From Agrilactobacillus yilanensis (lineage in GTDB: Bacteria; Bacillota; Bacilli; Lactobacillales; Lactobacillaceae), in the NCBI RefSeq assembly GCF_003946725.1, contig NZ_RHOY01000015.1, positions 1-64,000 on the forward strand: a stretch of DNA of 64,000 bases, in the 5' to 3' direction. Under the pieces are notes generated by a model that did no database searches, had not been told where the DNA came from, and saw only the letters and a program-made list of their open reading frames with translations. Numbering within the stretch: the first letter of the stretch is position 1; every line of letters begins with the position of its first letter. A program made the translations under genes and the position numbers. Positions 1-8,105 of this stretch are shown in pieces.

Positions 1-74
1 GTGTTTGTTTTGGTTATAAACATTATCTTCCTGAATCCCCGAATTGGCAATCTAGGGGGTCATTTCATATTATC

Positions 75-445
75 TCTGGTTTTGAAACGCGTTCCCAAAG
101 ACTGATTTCTGCGCTTAGCTACGTCTAACTTGTAAGCGAAGCCCGCTCACGGCGTTAGTCTAGGCTATGCTCAAAATCAACCCGTCTTTGGTTGCGCTCT
201 GCATAAACGCGTTCAAGGTCACTGACTTTTCACATAACTACAAATTACTTGTAAGCCAAGAACGGGCTTCCGGCGTAATTTTAGGTTATGCTCAAAGTCA
301 AACCGTGCCCTTTCACGCTCTGGTTTTGAAACGCGTTCAGCCTCATTGTCTTCTTGTATAACTACAAATCTCTTGTGTGTCTGACGACACCCTGCAAGAT
401 TCTAGGTTATACGCGAAGGCAACCCATGAGGCTTCACGCTCTTTT
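75..445. repeat. Tandem degenerate ~121-bp repeat, three units
   Basis: Three diverged units follow one another. The element AAACGCGTTC recurs at 85, 205 and 329, and TAGGYTATRC recurs at 161, 282 and 403, giving a period of about 121 bp. Units end in a sequence like CACGCTCT. The block stops two bases before the stop codon of the minus-strand gene at 447. A further copy lies near 34.6 kb, also at the 3' end of a minus-strand gene. No convincing gene lies in 1-446; a 64-codon open frame at 167-361 is composed of the repeat itself. Confidence 0.8.
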
Positions 446-446
446 A

Positions 447-812
447 CTAATCTACGAAGATGAGTTGGAGTTCATTTTTTTCTTGATCTAGGTTAATTGA
501 AAGGTGTCGGCTTAGGTCGTCAACGACTTTTTGGCTAAAGGCGACTTTGTCTTCAAAGGCGGTGAATTGTGCGGTGAATTGATTTGCATGGAAATCGTAA
601 TTACTGCTGATGAAGGATGGGTCGGTGACGTAACGCAGGTTGTTTTCTTGATGGAATGAGCCGGGTGCTAGGACGGATTCAATATAGGCGTAGAGTTCGG
701 TTGGTTGATAGTTTAAGGGCCGTTTTGCATGAACGGTAACGGTGTAGTTGGTGTAAGTGTCTACAAGGTGGTTATCGATGGTTATTTGAGTTAATGCTTG
801 ATAGAGTTTCAT
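447..812 (-). CDS. Hypothetical protein, 121 aa
   Basis: I do not recognise a family. The protein is soluble, with no signal peptide or membrane segment, and is rich in Thr, Asn and aromatic residues. Its N-terminal half reads like beta strands (YTNYTVTVHAKRPL) and its C-terminal half like a helix ending in charged residues. The ATG is preceded by GGAGATCATATT, a good ribosome site. It lies 22 bp downstream of the tyrosine phosphatase gene on the same strand, so the two are probably co-transcribed. The ~121-bp repeat block begins immediately after its stop codon and may replace a terminator. Confidence 0.65.
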   Translation of the reverse strand: MKLYQALTQITIDNHLVDTYTNYTVTVHAKRPLNYQPTELYAYIESVLAPGSFHQENNLRYVTDPSFISSNYDFHANQFTAQFTAFEDKVAFSQKVVDDLSRHLSINLDQEKNELQLIFVD

Positions 813-834
813 AATATGATCTCCTAGTAAAATA

Positions 835-1632
835 TTAATCGGTTAAATAGATTTTTCTTAGATCTTGTAAATCGGTATCTGATAGACCAATAATTTCTTT
901 GAGATAGTTAATCGGTGTGCCTGCCAGGTGCTTAATTTCTTGTTCTGTGGCGTTTAAAAAGTCGATGTGCACTGAGAATAGGTCCCGTAAGTTATCAATC
1001 ATTTCAGGGGAGCTATTGGCGTTACTGGCCTTTTTAATTAGGGCTTCTGTTTCAGGTCGATAAGTGGTATTGGTTAGCAGGTAATCTTGAGCGATGGCTT
1101 TTTTAGCGACGCCTAGGGCACTTAAGAAGAAGAAGGCGCCAATACCTGTCCGATCTTTACCGGCGGTGCAATGGAATAAAACAGCTTGATTATCTTGCTC
1201 ATTTTTTAAAAGTTCTTCAAAAAAAGTGCGGTAGGCTTGTTGTGCCCCTTTTTGGACGATCATGTTTTGGTAGACTTCAATCATCCGGTCATGGCCTGCA
1301 CCAGCGACGTGGGCGATTTCATGTTCAATCATTTCTGGGGATTTAGAGTTTTCGGTTAAATCAGTGGCAAATACGGGTAAGTGCCGATAAGTCGTCCCTG
1401 TGGGTAGTTTATCGGGCTCTTTTGTGATTTCTTCTTGAGAACGAAAATCGATATCTGTGATTAGGCCATAATCTTTGAGGTAGGTTAAATCTTTATTATC
1501 TAAAGTACTGAGTTTTGCAGAACGAATAATTTTTTGAAACTTTACGTGACGTCCGTCTATTGTAGAATAACCGCCTAATTCGCGGAAATTAATGCCTTTT
1601 TCAAGTGGCAAAACACGTTGCTTGTCCAACAT
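835..1632 (-). CDS. Tyrosine-protein phosphatase, Y_phosphatase3 family
   Basis: This is a cysteine-based protein tyrosine/serine phosphatase of the LipA-like family widespread in Firmicutes. The P-loop HCTAGKDRTG lies at residues 154-163, giving catalytic Cys155 and Arg161. The family signature NFRELGGY is at 15-22, and DFRS near 62 belongs to the same fold. At 265 aa it has the normal family length and lacks a signal peptide, so it should be cytoplasmic. AAGGAGG precedes the ATG. It is first in a two-gene unit with the unknown gene at 447-812. Substrates in lactobacilli are not established; phosphotyrosine proteins or phosphoinositides are possible. Confidence 0.88.
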   Translation of the reverse strand: MLDKQRVLPLEKGINFRELGGYSTIDGRHVKFQKIIRSAKLSTLDNKDLTYLKDYGLITDIDFRSQEEITKEPDKLPTGTTYRHLPVFATDLTENSKSPEMIEHEIAHVAGAGHDRMIEVYQNMIVQKGAQQAYRTFFEELLKNEQDNQAVLFHCTAGKDRTGIGAFFFLSALGVAKKAIAQDYLLTNTTYRPETEALIKKASNANSSPEMIDNLRDLFSVHIDFLNATEQEIKHLAGTPINYLKEIIGLSDTDLQDLRKIYLTD

Positions 1633-1847
1633 AGTGTTTAGTTCCTCCTTAATGAGTTAAAAGTGATTCATCTTAAATATTAGCACATTTTTTGTATGGA
1701 TAGTGGATTCTAATAAATTCTACAACAATCTAAAAGTTAATGTACAATAAAGATGATTTTTTTGCGTTTCTGCGTATTAGATATCAGTATTTTCTTGAAT
1801 TGCGTCCGTGAGTAGCTTATTCTTATATATGTAGAGAAGAAAGCGAG

Positions 1848-2333
1848 ATGATCACGATGTTACAAGAATATAATAATATTTTAGTGCCTGTTGATGGGTC
1901 TAAAGAAGCGGAACTAGCTTTGAAAAAGGCAGTTCACGTAGCTAAAATGAACCATGCCCATGTTGATATTTTGAATGTGTTAGACACAAAACAATTTATC
2001 GGTGGTTATGGAGGTATGCTTTCTGGGGATGCCATTTACCAAATTTCTGAAGATGCTCAAGATTATTTGGAGAATCTAGCAAATGAAATTCGTCATAAAA
2101 ATGACATGGCGGAAGAGGACATTTCGATTCACGTCCGTTTTGGTAATCCCAAAACCGTTATCTCTAGAGATTTCCCTAAAGATCATAAGAATGATTTAAT
2201 CATGATAGGGGCTACTGGTTTAAGTGCAATGGCTCGGGTATTGGTAGGCTCTGTTACGGAATATGTTAATCAAAATGCGCTCTGCGATGTCTTGATTGTT
2301 AAAACAGATGCTGACAATCAAAAACCAGAGTAA
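1848..2333 (+). CDS. Universal stress protein, UspA family
   Basis: A 161-aa single-domain Usp. It opens with the typical NNILVPVDGSKEAELAL segment and ends with the ATP-binding signature G-2x-G-9x-G-S (GATG then GS about nine residues later), so it is probably an ATP-binding Usp. A second ATG three codons in (1857) would start the protein at MLQEYNN and is equally plausible; the purine-rich AAGAAAGCGAG favours 1848. The gene stands alone and is followed by a strong hairpin. A second, more diverged Usp lies at 16266. The family acts in the cytoplasm during stress; no specific partner is evident here. Confidence 0.9.
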   Translation: MITMLQEYNNILVPVDGSKEAELALKKAVHVAKMNHAHVDILNVLDTKQFIGGYGGMLSGDAIYQISEDAQDYLENLANEIRHKNDMAEEDISIHVRFGNPKTVISRDFPKDHKNDLIMIGATGLSAMARVLVGSVTEYVNQNALCDVLIVKTDADNQKPE

Positions 2334-2366
2334 CTGATATTAAAAAATAAATAAGCATCACAACGG

Positions 2367-2406
2367 CAGTGGCTGAAACAAAATGTAAGTTTTGTCCCAG
2401 CCACTG
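2367..2406 (+). terminator. Hairpin after usp gene
   Basis: CAGTGGCTG pairs with CAGCCACTG, with a further inner pairing of ACAAAA with TTTTGT. There is no good U-run after it, so it may be an RNA 3'-end stabiliser rather than an efficient intrinsic terminator. Confidence 0.45.
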
Positions 2407-2420
2407 TCTTAGTTAGACAA

Positions 2421-2454
2421 CAAAAAACTGCATCTAAGATGTAGACGCAGTTTT
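2421..2454 (-). terminator. Terminator of the 60-aa gene
   Basis: On the minus strand AAAACTGC pairs with GCAGTTTT and is followed by a T run (complement of the A run at 2422-2427). It serves the minus-strand gene ending at 2483. Confidence 0.6.
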
Positions 2455-2482
2455 GTAACGACCATATATAGATGTAACAGTG

Positions 2483-2665
2483 CTAGGCACGACGCTTAAC
2501 ATCTGTAGCTAAAAGGTTGGGCATTCTAACGATATGCTCACCGGGTTTAAGGGCTAAAATATAGCCGTTCTTTAAACGTAAGGTGTAGGTGACGTGATAA
2601 GCTAATTCTAGCGGCTTACCCCGATTATCATAAATCGGCAAGTTTAAATTGTCACTTTTTGACAT
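2483..2665 (-). CDS. Small hypothetical protein, 60 aa
   Basis: I place the start at the ATG at 2665 because AAAGGACGTG lies about nine bases before it; a longer in-frame extension to 2812 has no ribosome site and would overlap the divergent gene. The product (MSKSDNLNLPIYDN... DVKRRA) is soluble, with alternating hydrophobic residues in YHVTYTLRLKNGYILALKPG suggesting a small beta fold. No family is recognised. It is transcribed divergently from the 165-aa unknown gene, sharing a ~140-bp intergenic region, and has its own terminator. Confidence 0.55.
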   Translation of the reverse strand: MSKSDNLNLPIYDNRGKPLELAYHVTYTLRLKNGYILALKPGEHIVRMPNLLATDVKRRA

Positions 2666-2803
2666 AGCAGCTTCACGTCCTTTCAAAAGACTTAAGAAAT
2701 TCTTAACTAACTTAATTATACCTTGTTTGGCTGGACTTTTTAACGGATATAGGATAAATTTTTCACAGCAGTAAAACTCGATCGAACTATTTGGAGGTAA
2801 CGT

Positions 2804-3301
2804 ATGCAACAAGGAGAAATTGCAAAATTAGCAGATTGGCTAGAGGCACATAAGACTGGGATTGCTGATCGTAGCACAAAATTAGATAAAAAGCAAATCT
2901 TTAAAATTATTGATGCGCTAAAAATTTTCCAACAACCGATTATTACGTACTTTGATATGACTGAAGATCAATACGATCAAGCAGAATCTGATCATAAGTT
3001 TACCATTGAAGAAGGTCGTCATAAATTGACTGAAATTAAAGATCGAATTATGATCAATCATTTAGATGGTACGCTCACTTCAGGCGAACTGAATTTTACT
3101 TATAATCACGAAACTTCAATTAAGGATACTTATCAAGTTAAAGTTGATTTGAATATTTTGACCTATGGGTTAGAAGTTTTAGGTGCAGCAGCAGCGATCG
3201 TTGATCTAGCAGAAATCAAGCAGCATCTTTCTAAAGATGCTGCGATGAGTTTGGCTATTGCGGCTTATGCCATTGATGCATGGCAAAAGCGGCAGCAATA
3301 A
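2804..3301 (+). CDS. Hypothetical protein, 165 aa
   Basis: No family recognised. GGAGG lies seven bases before the ATG. The N-terminal half is charged and helical (KLADWLEAHKTG, KKQIFKIIDALKIF), a central part (GELNFTYNHETSIKDTYQVKV) looks like beta strands, and the C-terminal part (GLEVLGAAAAIVDLAEI, AAMSLAIAAYAIDAW) is Ala-rich and moderately hydrophobic. These last segments could be amphipathic helices or a weak membrane association; they are not clear transmembrane helices. It is single, divergent from the 60-aa gene. A weak GTGG/CCAC hairpin with a T-rich tail at 3320-3356 may end it. Confidence 0.6.
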   Translation: MQQGEIAKLADWLEAHKTGIADRSTKLDKKQIFKIIDALKIFQQPIITYFDMTEDQYDQAESDHKFTIEEGRHKLTEIKDRIMINHLDGTLTSGELNFTYNHETSIKDTYQVKVDLNILTYGLEVLGAAAAIVDLAEIKQHLSKDAAMSLAIAAYAIDAWQKRQQ

Positions 3302-3391
3302 GCGTTTTATATTTATAAAGTGGCCGTTAAAGACCACGGTTTTGTTGTTGTTTTTTAAATCGTTCACAGAGAAAAGTTTAAAAATAGCGGC

Positions 3392-3652
3392 CTAATCTAA
3401 GGCAAACCAATCATTATCATAAAGTTGATGTTGCATTTTAGAAAGTGGGACCCAAATTTTGGCATTTTTGATTTTATCAAGGATGTTCCAAAAAAGTGGG
3501 TCTTTTTTTTGTTTGTCTGTCACTTCTACTTTGACCACATGGCCTGCTTCAGTAACGGCGAAGATATTTGGATAATTTACTTCGAATAGTAAGGTGGGGA
3601 TAATTTCGGTTTCTTTTTCAGTGTAAGTTTTTTCGTGTTGTTTTGTTGACAT
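3392..3652 (-). CDS. Hypothetical protein, 86 aa (paralogue of 29625-29879)
   Basis: The start at 3652 is set by AAGGAG about nine bases before ATG. The product has a charged N-terminus, then a conserved core: PTLLFEVNYPNIFAVTE, a FW motif near the middle and KIWVPLSK near the end, closing with DNDWFALD. The same pattern, in the same order, occurs in the 84-aa protein at 29625-29879, so the two are clearly paralogues. No membrane segment or cysteine is present and I do not recognise a named domain. The gene stands alone between unrelated genes. The function is unknown. Confidence 0.7.
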   Translation of the reverse strand: MSTKQHEKTYTEKETEIIPTLLFEVNYPNIFAVTEAGHVVKVEVTDKQKKDPLFWNILDKIKNAKIWVPLSKMQHQLYDNDWFALD

Positions 3653-3891
3653 ATTAATCAACTCCTTATGTTGACTACTATAACAACGAAGTTTTATGAA
3701 AGTCGGCATAAAAAGTGAATATTCATGTAATAATTATGAATAGTCTGCGAGCGAAAAATAATGACTAATATTGTAAAATTGGATTAAAATGCAATGACCA
3801 CAAGGCTTTTCTTAAAAAACAAGCCTTTAAGAATTATGATTATTTTTAGATAGTATGAGCAAAAAATGAGTAAATTTTAAGGTAATATAAC

Positions 3892-3932
3892 AAAAAAGGA
3901 TCCACGCCCAAATAAACTTTGGTCCCAGATCC
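3892..3932 (-). terminator. Terminator of glutathione peroxidase gene
   Basis: On the minus strand GGATC...GATCC encloses an inner CCAAA/TTTGG stem, followed by TTTTTTG. It lies 20 bp after the stop codon at 3952. Confidence 0.65.
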
Positions 3933-3951
3933 TAGTACTGTTCACTTTAAA

Positions 3952-4425
3952 TTAATGTTGTAATAAACGTTCAATATCTTGAACCATTGCTTCAGGTTTA
4001 TCCTTTGGTTCAAAACGGGCGACAATTTCACCGTCGGCATTCACTAGGAATTTTGTGAAATTCCATTTGATTGCTTTACCATTTGAATTTTCAACTAAAT
4101 AGTCATAAAGTGGATTTTTGTCTTTACCCCGGACATTGCTTTTTTCAAACATAGGAAAAGAAACGCCGTAGTTCATTTGACAGAATTCTAAAATTTCATC
4201 ATTACTACCAGGATCTTGATGTAGAAATTGATTTGAAGGGAACCCTAGAATTTCAAAGTCTTGATCTTTGTAAGTTTGATAGAGTTTTTCTAAACCTTCA
4301 AATTGAGGTGTAAAACCGCATTTACTCGCCGTATTTACAATTAATAAAGTTTTGCCCTTATACTTGTCTAACTGCTCAGTTTGGCCATTAATTCGCGTTT
4401 CGTTAAAATCATAAATTGTAGCCAT
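3952..4425 (-). CDS. Glutathione peroxidase family protein
   Basis: A 157-aa thiol peroxidase of the glutathione peroxidase family (BsaA/Gpo type), which in bacteria usually reduces peroxides with thioredoxin rather than glutathione. The peroxidatic residue is Cys36 in NTASKCGFTP; the other active-site elements are the Gln of FPSNQF (62-67) and the Trp and Asn of KWNFTKFLV near residue 120. It is a cysteine enzyme, with no selenocysteine, and has full family length. It is cytoplasmic, with AAGGAAG before the ATG and a terminator after the stop. It is monocistronic and would add peroxide defence. Confidence 0.93.
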   Translation of the reverse strand: MATIYDFNETRINGQTEQLDKYKGKTLLIVNTASKCGFTPQFEGLEKLYQTYKDQDFEILGFPSNQFLHQDPGSNDEILEFCQMNYGVSFPMFEKSNVRGKDKNPLYDYLVENSNGKAIKWNFTKFLVNADGEIVARFEPKDKPEAMVQDIERLLQH

Positions 4426-4496
4426 TAAGAAAACTTCCTTTCAAGGTGCAAATTAAATTGTTTACAATTTAAAATTACACAATTTAAATAGATTTG

Positions 4497-5516
4497 TCAA
4501 CTAAATTTTGCATAAATGCCTTTAAATTCACGGCGTAGCGCAGTTTTTAACTGCGGTGTGCAAAAAGCGGCCTCAATGCCTGCTAAATTAAAATTCAAAA
4601 AAGTCGCCAGATCCGTGTGGAAATATTTTTGGAAAAGGGCATATTCTTTCGTTAAGGTTGTATTGGAAACGGTCCGATTATCCGTGTTGATACAGGCGGC
4701 TAAGTCTTGAGCCACAATTAAAGGGTAAGGATAAGCTTCAATCGTTTGGATCGCTTTTGTTTGTAAATTACTGGTCAAACATAGTTCCAAACACGTATTG
4801 GTTGTTTTAATGAGTTGCGCTAAGTCTGGTTGATCAGCGAGTGCAGTTCCATGGCCGATTCTACGGGCGCCCAGGTGGATGGCTTCATAAATGTTATGGG
4901 CACAGTGGCATTCGCCCGCATGAAAGGTTAAATTCAAATGTTGCTGCTGGGCAAAATCAGCAGCGGGCTGTAAAACGGCAGGTGGAAAATCGGCTTCGTT
5001 ACCGGCGAAGTCTACACCGCCTAAGCCTTGGTTTTTGAACAGACTAGCGGCTTTAAAGACAGCGATATTTTGAGCATTAGATTGCTGACGCATTCCGCAG
5101 ACCAACAAACTAGCCTCGATGTTAAAAGCCTGTTTTGCCTTAGCCATACCAACTAAAACGGCTTGGATCGCAGCTTGATAACTTAGTCCTTGTTGCACAG
5201 AAAACGCTGGAGCAAAGCGGATTTCCATATACCGGACGTTTTCTAAAGCGGCTTGTTGCAACACATCATAAGCGGCAATTTCTAAAGCGGCTTCAGTTTG
5301 CAGTAATGGTGCTACAAAATCAAACTTTGTTAAATAAGTCATTAGATCCGGAACAGGCCCAGTGACTTGTGTAAGCTGTCGTAATTGTGCTTCATCCTCA
5401 GGTACGGCAATGTTTGCCAATTTAGCCAAACGCCGAATCGTAGGCAAGGACAGTGAGCCATCTAAATGACAATGCAATTCAACTTTAGGTAATGCTTTTA
5501 ATTGATCTAAATCCAT
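4497..5516 (-). CDS. add: Adenosine deaminase
   Basis: A 339-aa zinc hydrolase that converts adenosine to inosine in purine salvage. The metal ligands are visible: HCHLDGS near residue 15 (HxH), the FHAGE block near 200 with the catalytic Glu, and RIGHGTAL near 218. The usual STDDP motif is replaced by NTDNRTVS near 275, where Asp is kept but the second Asp is Asn. That is a known kind of variation in this superfamily, so a related aminohydrolase (adenine or other purine nucleoside) remains possible. It is monocistronic with no linked transporter. The start is ATG after a GGGGG-type site. Confidence 0.85.
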   Translation of the reverse strand: MDLDQLKALPKVELHCHLDGSLSLPTIRRLAKLANIAVPEDEAQLRQLTQVTGPVPDLMTYLTKFDFVAPLLQTEAALEIAAYDVLQQAALENVRYMEIRFAPAFSVQQGLSYQAAIQAVLVGMAKAKQAFNIEASLLVCGMRQQSNAQNIAVFKAASLFKNQGLGGVDFAGNEADFPPAVLQPAADFAQQQHLNLTFHAGECHCAHNIYEAIHLGARRIGHGTALADQPDLAQLIKTTNTCLELCLTSNLQTKAIQTIEAYPYPLIVAQDLAACINTDNRTVSNTTLTKEYALFQKYFHTDLATFLNFNLAGIEAAFCTPQLKTALRREFKGIYAKFS

Positions 5517-5663
5517 TTTTAAACCCCCTAACGACTTACTCCTAATTGTACACTTTTTAGACTTAACGTACGATTTTCAATAAAAATTACGAATCGTTCC
5601 ACATTTTCAGAATAATAATGGTAGAATTGATACTATTAAATATTATACGGAGGCTTGACTCGA

Positions 5664-6809
5664 ATGGCATTAACCGATGATTTAAAGAAATTAGTCATGG
5701 ATGTGACAAGAGAGGGCGAAGGACCTTATATTTCAATATTCATGACCATTCATCCCAATGATACCAATTTACAATTAGACAAAGTACAGTATAAAAAGCT
5801 CGTGGCTCAGGCGCAAAAAGATTTCATAGCAGCTTACCCAAAACGGGAATGGCCAGCTTATCAAGAAGAATTTGATATGGTAGGGCTAGAAAGAAAAATC
5901 GGACGTAATGGCTATCAAGGCTTAGCGGTTATTGCCAGCAAAACCCATGTGTTCAAATATTATTTGACGCTAGCACCAGAAGATCAAAGCTATGTTTCAA
6001 AAAATTTATATATTCTACCCATTATTAAAAATGCACAATATAACTTTGATTATGATTTGGTCCATTTAAATAAAGCCGGTTTTAGTTTCTATCAAGTTCG
6101 GCGCGGCTTAATTAAGGCGGTTGACCTACCAGCTGAAGCGCCAACGAACTTTGAAAAAACAATTTCTGATCCTGCATTCAGTGCGGCTGAAGCCCAAGCT
6201 GCAGAGCATAGTGGCAATGCCGTCTACTCCGGTCCAGCAGCACCAACACCTAGAAGTAACGACCATGTGGCCCATTACTTAAGGGTGGTGGATCAATATA
6301 TTCGACAGAAGTTCACTTTATTAGATCATGTGCCGTTAGTGTTAGTCGGTAGTGATGAAATTCAAGATCAATTCCGCAGTATTTCTAAAAACGGTATGTT
6401 AGAAGCGGACATTCGGACAACAAAAGTGGCGGCTAAATTAGATCAAGCTGCCTTGAATCAGTTGAAACAGCTGATTAATGACCAATTTAAAGCTCAAGTA
6501 AAAGCGCGTGTTTTACAAGAATTGGATAATGCACGCTCAGGCGGTCGGGAAATTTCAGGGGTGGATAACGTTGTCCAGGCGGCCATCGAAGGGCGAATAC
6601 GCCAAGTGATTATCCGTGAAAATACGGTAGAACACGGTGTAATTGATCTGGATATGAACGTAGATACAAAGAGTCCTAAAGCCGCAGCCCATAATTTATT
6701 AAATGACATTGCTGTAGTTACCTTGGCCTTTGGCGGTCAAGTTCAAGTCTTAACCGATGCTGAAATGCCCATTGGCCAAAGTGTGATCGGCCTATTGCGT
6801 GGTAAGTAG
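5664..6809 (+). CDS. baeRF-type release-factor-like protein, 381 aa
   Basis: I place the start at the ATG at 5664, ten bases after GGAGG; the TTG at 5655 directly abuts the ribosome site. The protein resembles the bacterial archaeo-eukaryotic release factor-like group: an N-terminal alpha/beta domain (EGEGPYISIFMTIHPND), a central segment with RRGLIKAVDLP, and a C-terminal eL30-like part (AIEGRIRQVIIRE... DIAVVTLAFGGQVQVL). Some members of the group are proposed ribosome-associated or hibernation-type factors, but the role in lactobacilli is unproven. A perfect terminator follows. The family assignment comes from recalled sequence pattern only. Confidence 0.6.
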   Translation: MALTDDLKKLVMDVTREGEGPYISIFMTIHPNDTNLQLDKVQYKKLVAQAQKDFIAAYPKREWPAYQEEFDMVGLERKIGRNGYQGLAVIASKTHVFKYYLTLAPEDQSYVSKNLYILPIIKNAQYNFDYDLVHLNKAGFSFYQVRRGLIKAVDLPAEAPTNFEKTISDPAFSAAEAQAAEHSGNAVYSGPAAPTPRSNDHVAHYLRVVDQYIRQKFTLLDHVPLVLVGSDEIQDQFRSISKNGMLEADIRTTKVAAKLDQAALNQLKQLINDQFKAQVKARVLQELDNARSGGREISGVDNVVQAAIEGRIRQVIIRENTVEHGVIDLDMNVDTKSPKAAAHNLLNDIAVVTLAFGGQVQVLTDAEMPIGQSVIGLLRGK

Positions 6810-6859
6810 GTCATCCGCAGATTTAAGAAAAATACGTAAAATGTAACTAAATAAAATCA

Positions 6860-6897
6860 AAAAAAGCTCAGTCCAGCAATTTGGACTGAGCTTTTTT
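6860..6897 (+). terminator. Intrinsic terminator after baeRF gene
   Basis: AAGCTCAGTCCA pairs with TGGACTGAGCTT around a short loop, followed by TTTTTT. From here to 7139 the DNA is very AT-rich, with no gene seen. Confidence 0.9.
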
Positions 6898-7139
6898 GTC
6901 GGCTAATTGATCAAAAAACGTCAAAAAAGAGGTAAATTTTAAAAAAATCAAAAAAATATTTTTTTATTTTATGAATTGATCCAATAATTTAATTCTGAAA
7001 AGCTTGAAAAAAGAAACAGCTTTCAAAAAGCTGTTATATCGGGATACAATTAAATTGTTTTCAATTGAATTGTACAAAATTTAATTGTTTACATTTTCAT
7101 TTTTTCAAAGTTATTATTCCGTTTTATGATTTTGTCGTG

Positions 7140-7168
7140 TTGACACCGTTTTCTAAATTAGATACACT
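7140..7168 (+). promoter_or_regulatory. Promoter of the WxL cluster
   Basis: A consensus TTGACA at 7140-7145 and TACACT at 7163-7168 are spaced by 17 bp, about 50 bp before the first WxL gene. Confidence 0.65.
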
Positions 7169-7220
7169 GATTTCCGTTGATGACACAAACTAATATACAA
7201 GAAAGAAAGAGGCTTACAAA

Positions 7221-7997
7221 ATGAAAAAAATGTCTATTTTACTTTTCTCAACTTCCCTATTGGCAACACTTGCTTTGGCACCTGCAACGGCGGTACATGC
7301 AGCAGATGATGAAAAACAGGAACTAAAAACAACAGCAACCTTAAACTTAGGTGTAGACGATAGTACAGATGAAAACGGTGATGGCAACTGGAAACCTAAT
7401 CCAGATGGCAACGGTAATGACGGCGATACAGATGGCGACGGCAATCCAGACGGGAATGGCGATAACAACAATAACGGCGGCGGTTCCACGGTGCCAAGCA
7501 ATAAGTTAATGCTTTTATCAGCACCATCTTTTAATTTTGGAACGCTCGGTGCTTCTAATCTTTATAACGGTTTCAGTAATCGGCCTGCTGAAGGCGTATC
7601 TGATGCCTTAAGTGTTTCTGATACACGGCTTGGGCAAGATGATTGGACTTTAAGTTTATCAATGTCTGAATTCAAAGGCACAACCAGCACATTAAAAAAT
7701 GCGGCTATGAAGTTAGCTGCCGTTAAAGGTGAACATGGTGCGACACCGGCCCCATCATCTAATGTTAGAGCTTGGCATGCATCTAATGCGATTACGGTTT
7801 CAGATACGGGCACAGCACAAACTGTTGCTGAAAGTGATGGCACGACGCACGGTACTGTAAATTATAACTTCAACGGCACAGATAGCAGATTAGGCCTAGG
7901 GATAAATAATGAACTAGTAGTTGAAGCTGGAGAAAAACTAGTTTCTGACTTAACTTGGGATCTAGTTGGCGATCAACCGGCAGCGGATAAACTTTAA
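7221..7997 (+). CDS. WxL-domain surface protein, 258 aa
   Basis: A secreted protein that should attach non-covalently to the cell wall through its C-terminal WxL domain. The signal peptide covers residues 1-27 (cleavage after VHA). Residues 48-90 form a linker made almost only of Asp, Gly and Asn (repeats like DGDTDGDGNPDGNG), resembling calcium-binding Asp-rich loops. The two WxL signatures are at Trp142 (WTL) and Trp246 (WDL). It is the first gene of a three-gene surface cluster with the DUF916 protein and a larger WxL protein; in related bacteria such sets form surface complexes. A hairpin follows it and may attenuate downstream expression. Confidence 0.88.
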   Translation: MKKMSILLFSTSLLATLALAPATAVHAADDEKQELKTTATLNLGVDDSTDENGDGNWKPNPDGNGNDGDTDGDGNPDGNGDNNNNGGGSTVPSNKLMLLSAPSFNFGTLGASNLYNGFSNRPAEGVSDALSVSDTRLGQDDWTLSLSMSEFKGTTSTLKNAAMKLAAVKGEHGATPAPSSNVRAWHASNAITVSDTGTAQTVAESDGTTHGTVNYNFNGTDSRLGLGINNELVVEAGEKLVSDLTWDLVGDQPAADKL

Positions 7998-8010
7998 TAA
8001 TTGGCTTTTA

Positions 8011-8043
8011 AAGGAAAAGACCTTTATAGCGGTCTTTTCCTTA
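8011..8043 (+). terminator. Hairpin between WxL and DUF916 genes
   Basis: AAGGAAAAGACC pairs perfectly with GGTCTTTTCCTT. The tail after the stem is TTAATAAAA, a poor U-run, so partial read-through or an RNA-processing stem that gives more of the first protein is likely. Confidence 0.6.
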
Positions 8044-8105
8044 ATAAAACTAATATATTAGAAAATTAATTGGCTTTTACAGATTTCGTATAAAGGAGTA
8101 AAAAA

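Noticed and set aside
167-361. 64-codon plus-strand open frame
   Set aside because: It lies wholly in the tandem repeat, has no ribosome site and follows the repeat period, so it is not a gene.
2804-3301. Possible membrane protein
   Set aside because: The Ala-rich C-terminal segments are interrupted by Asp, Glu and Lys and do not make a clear transmembrane helix.
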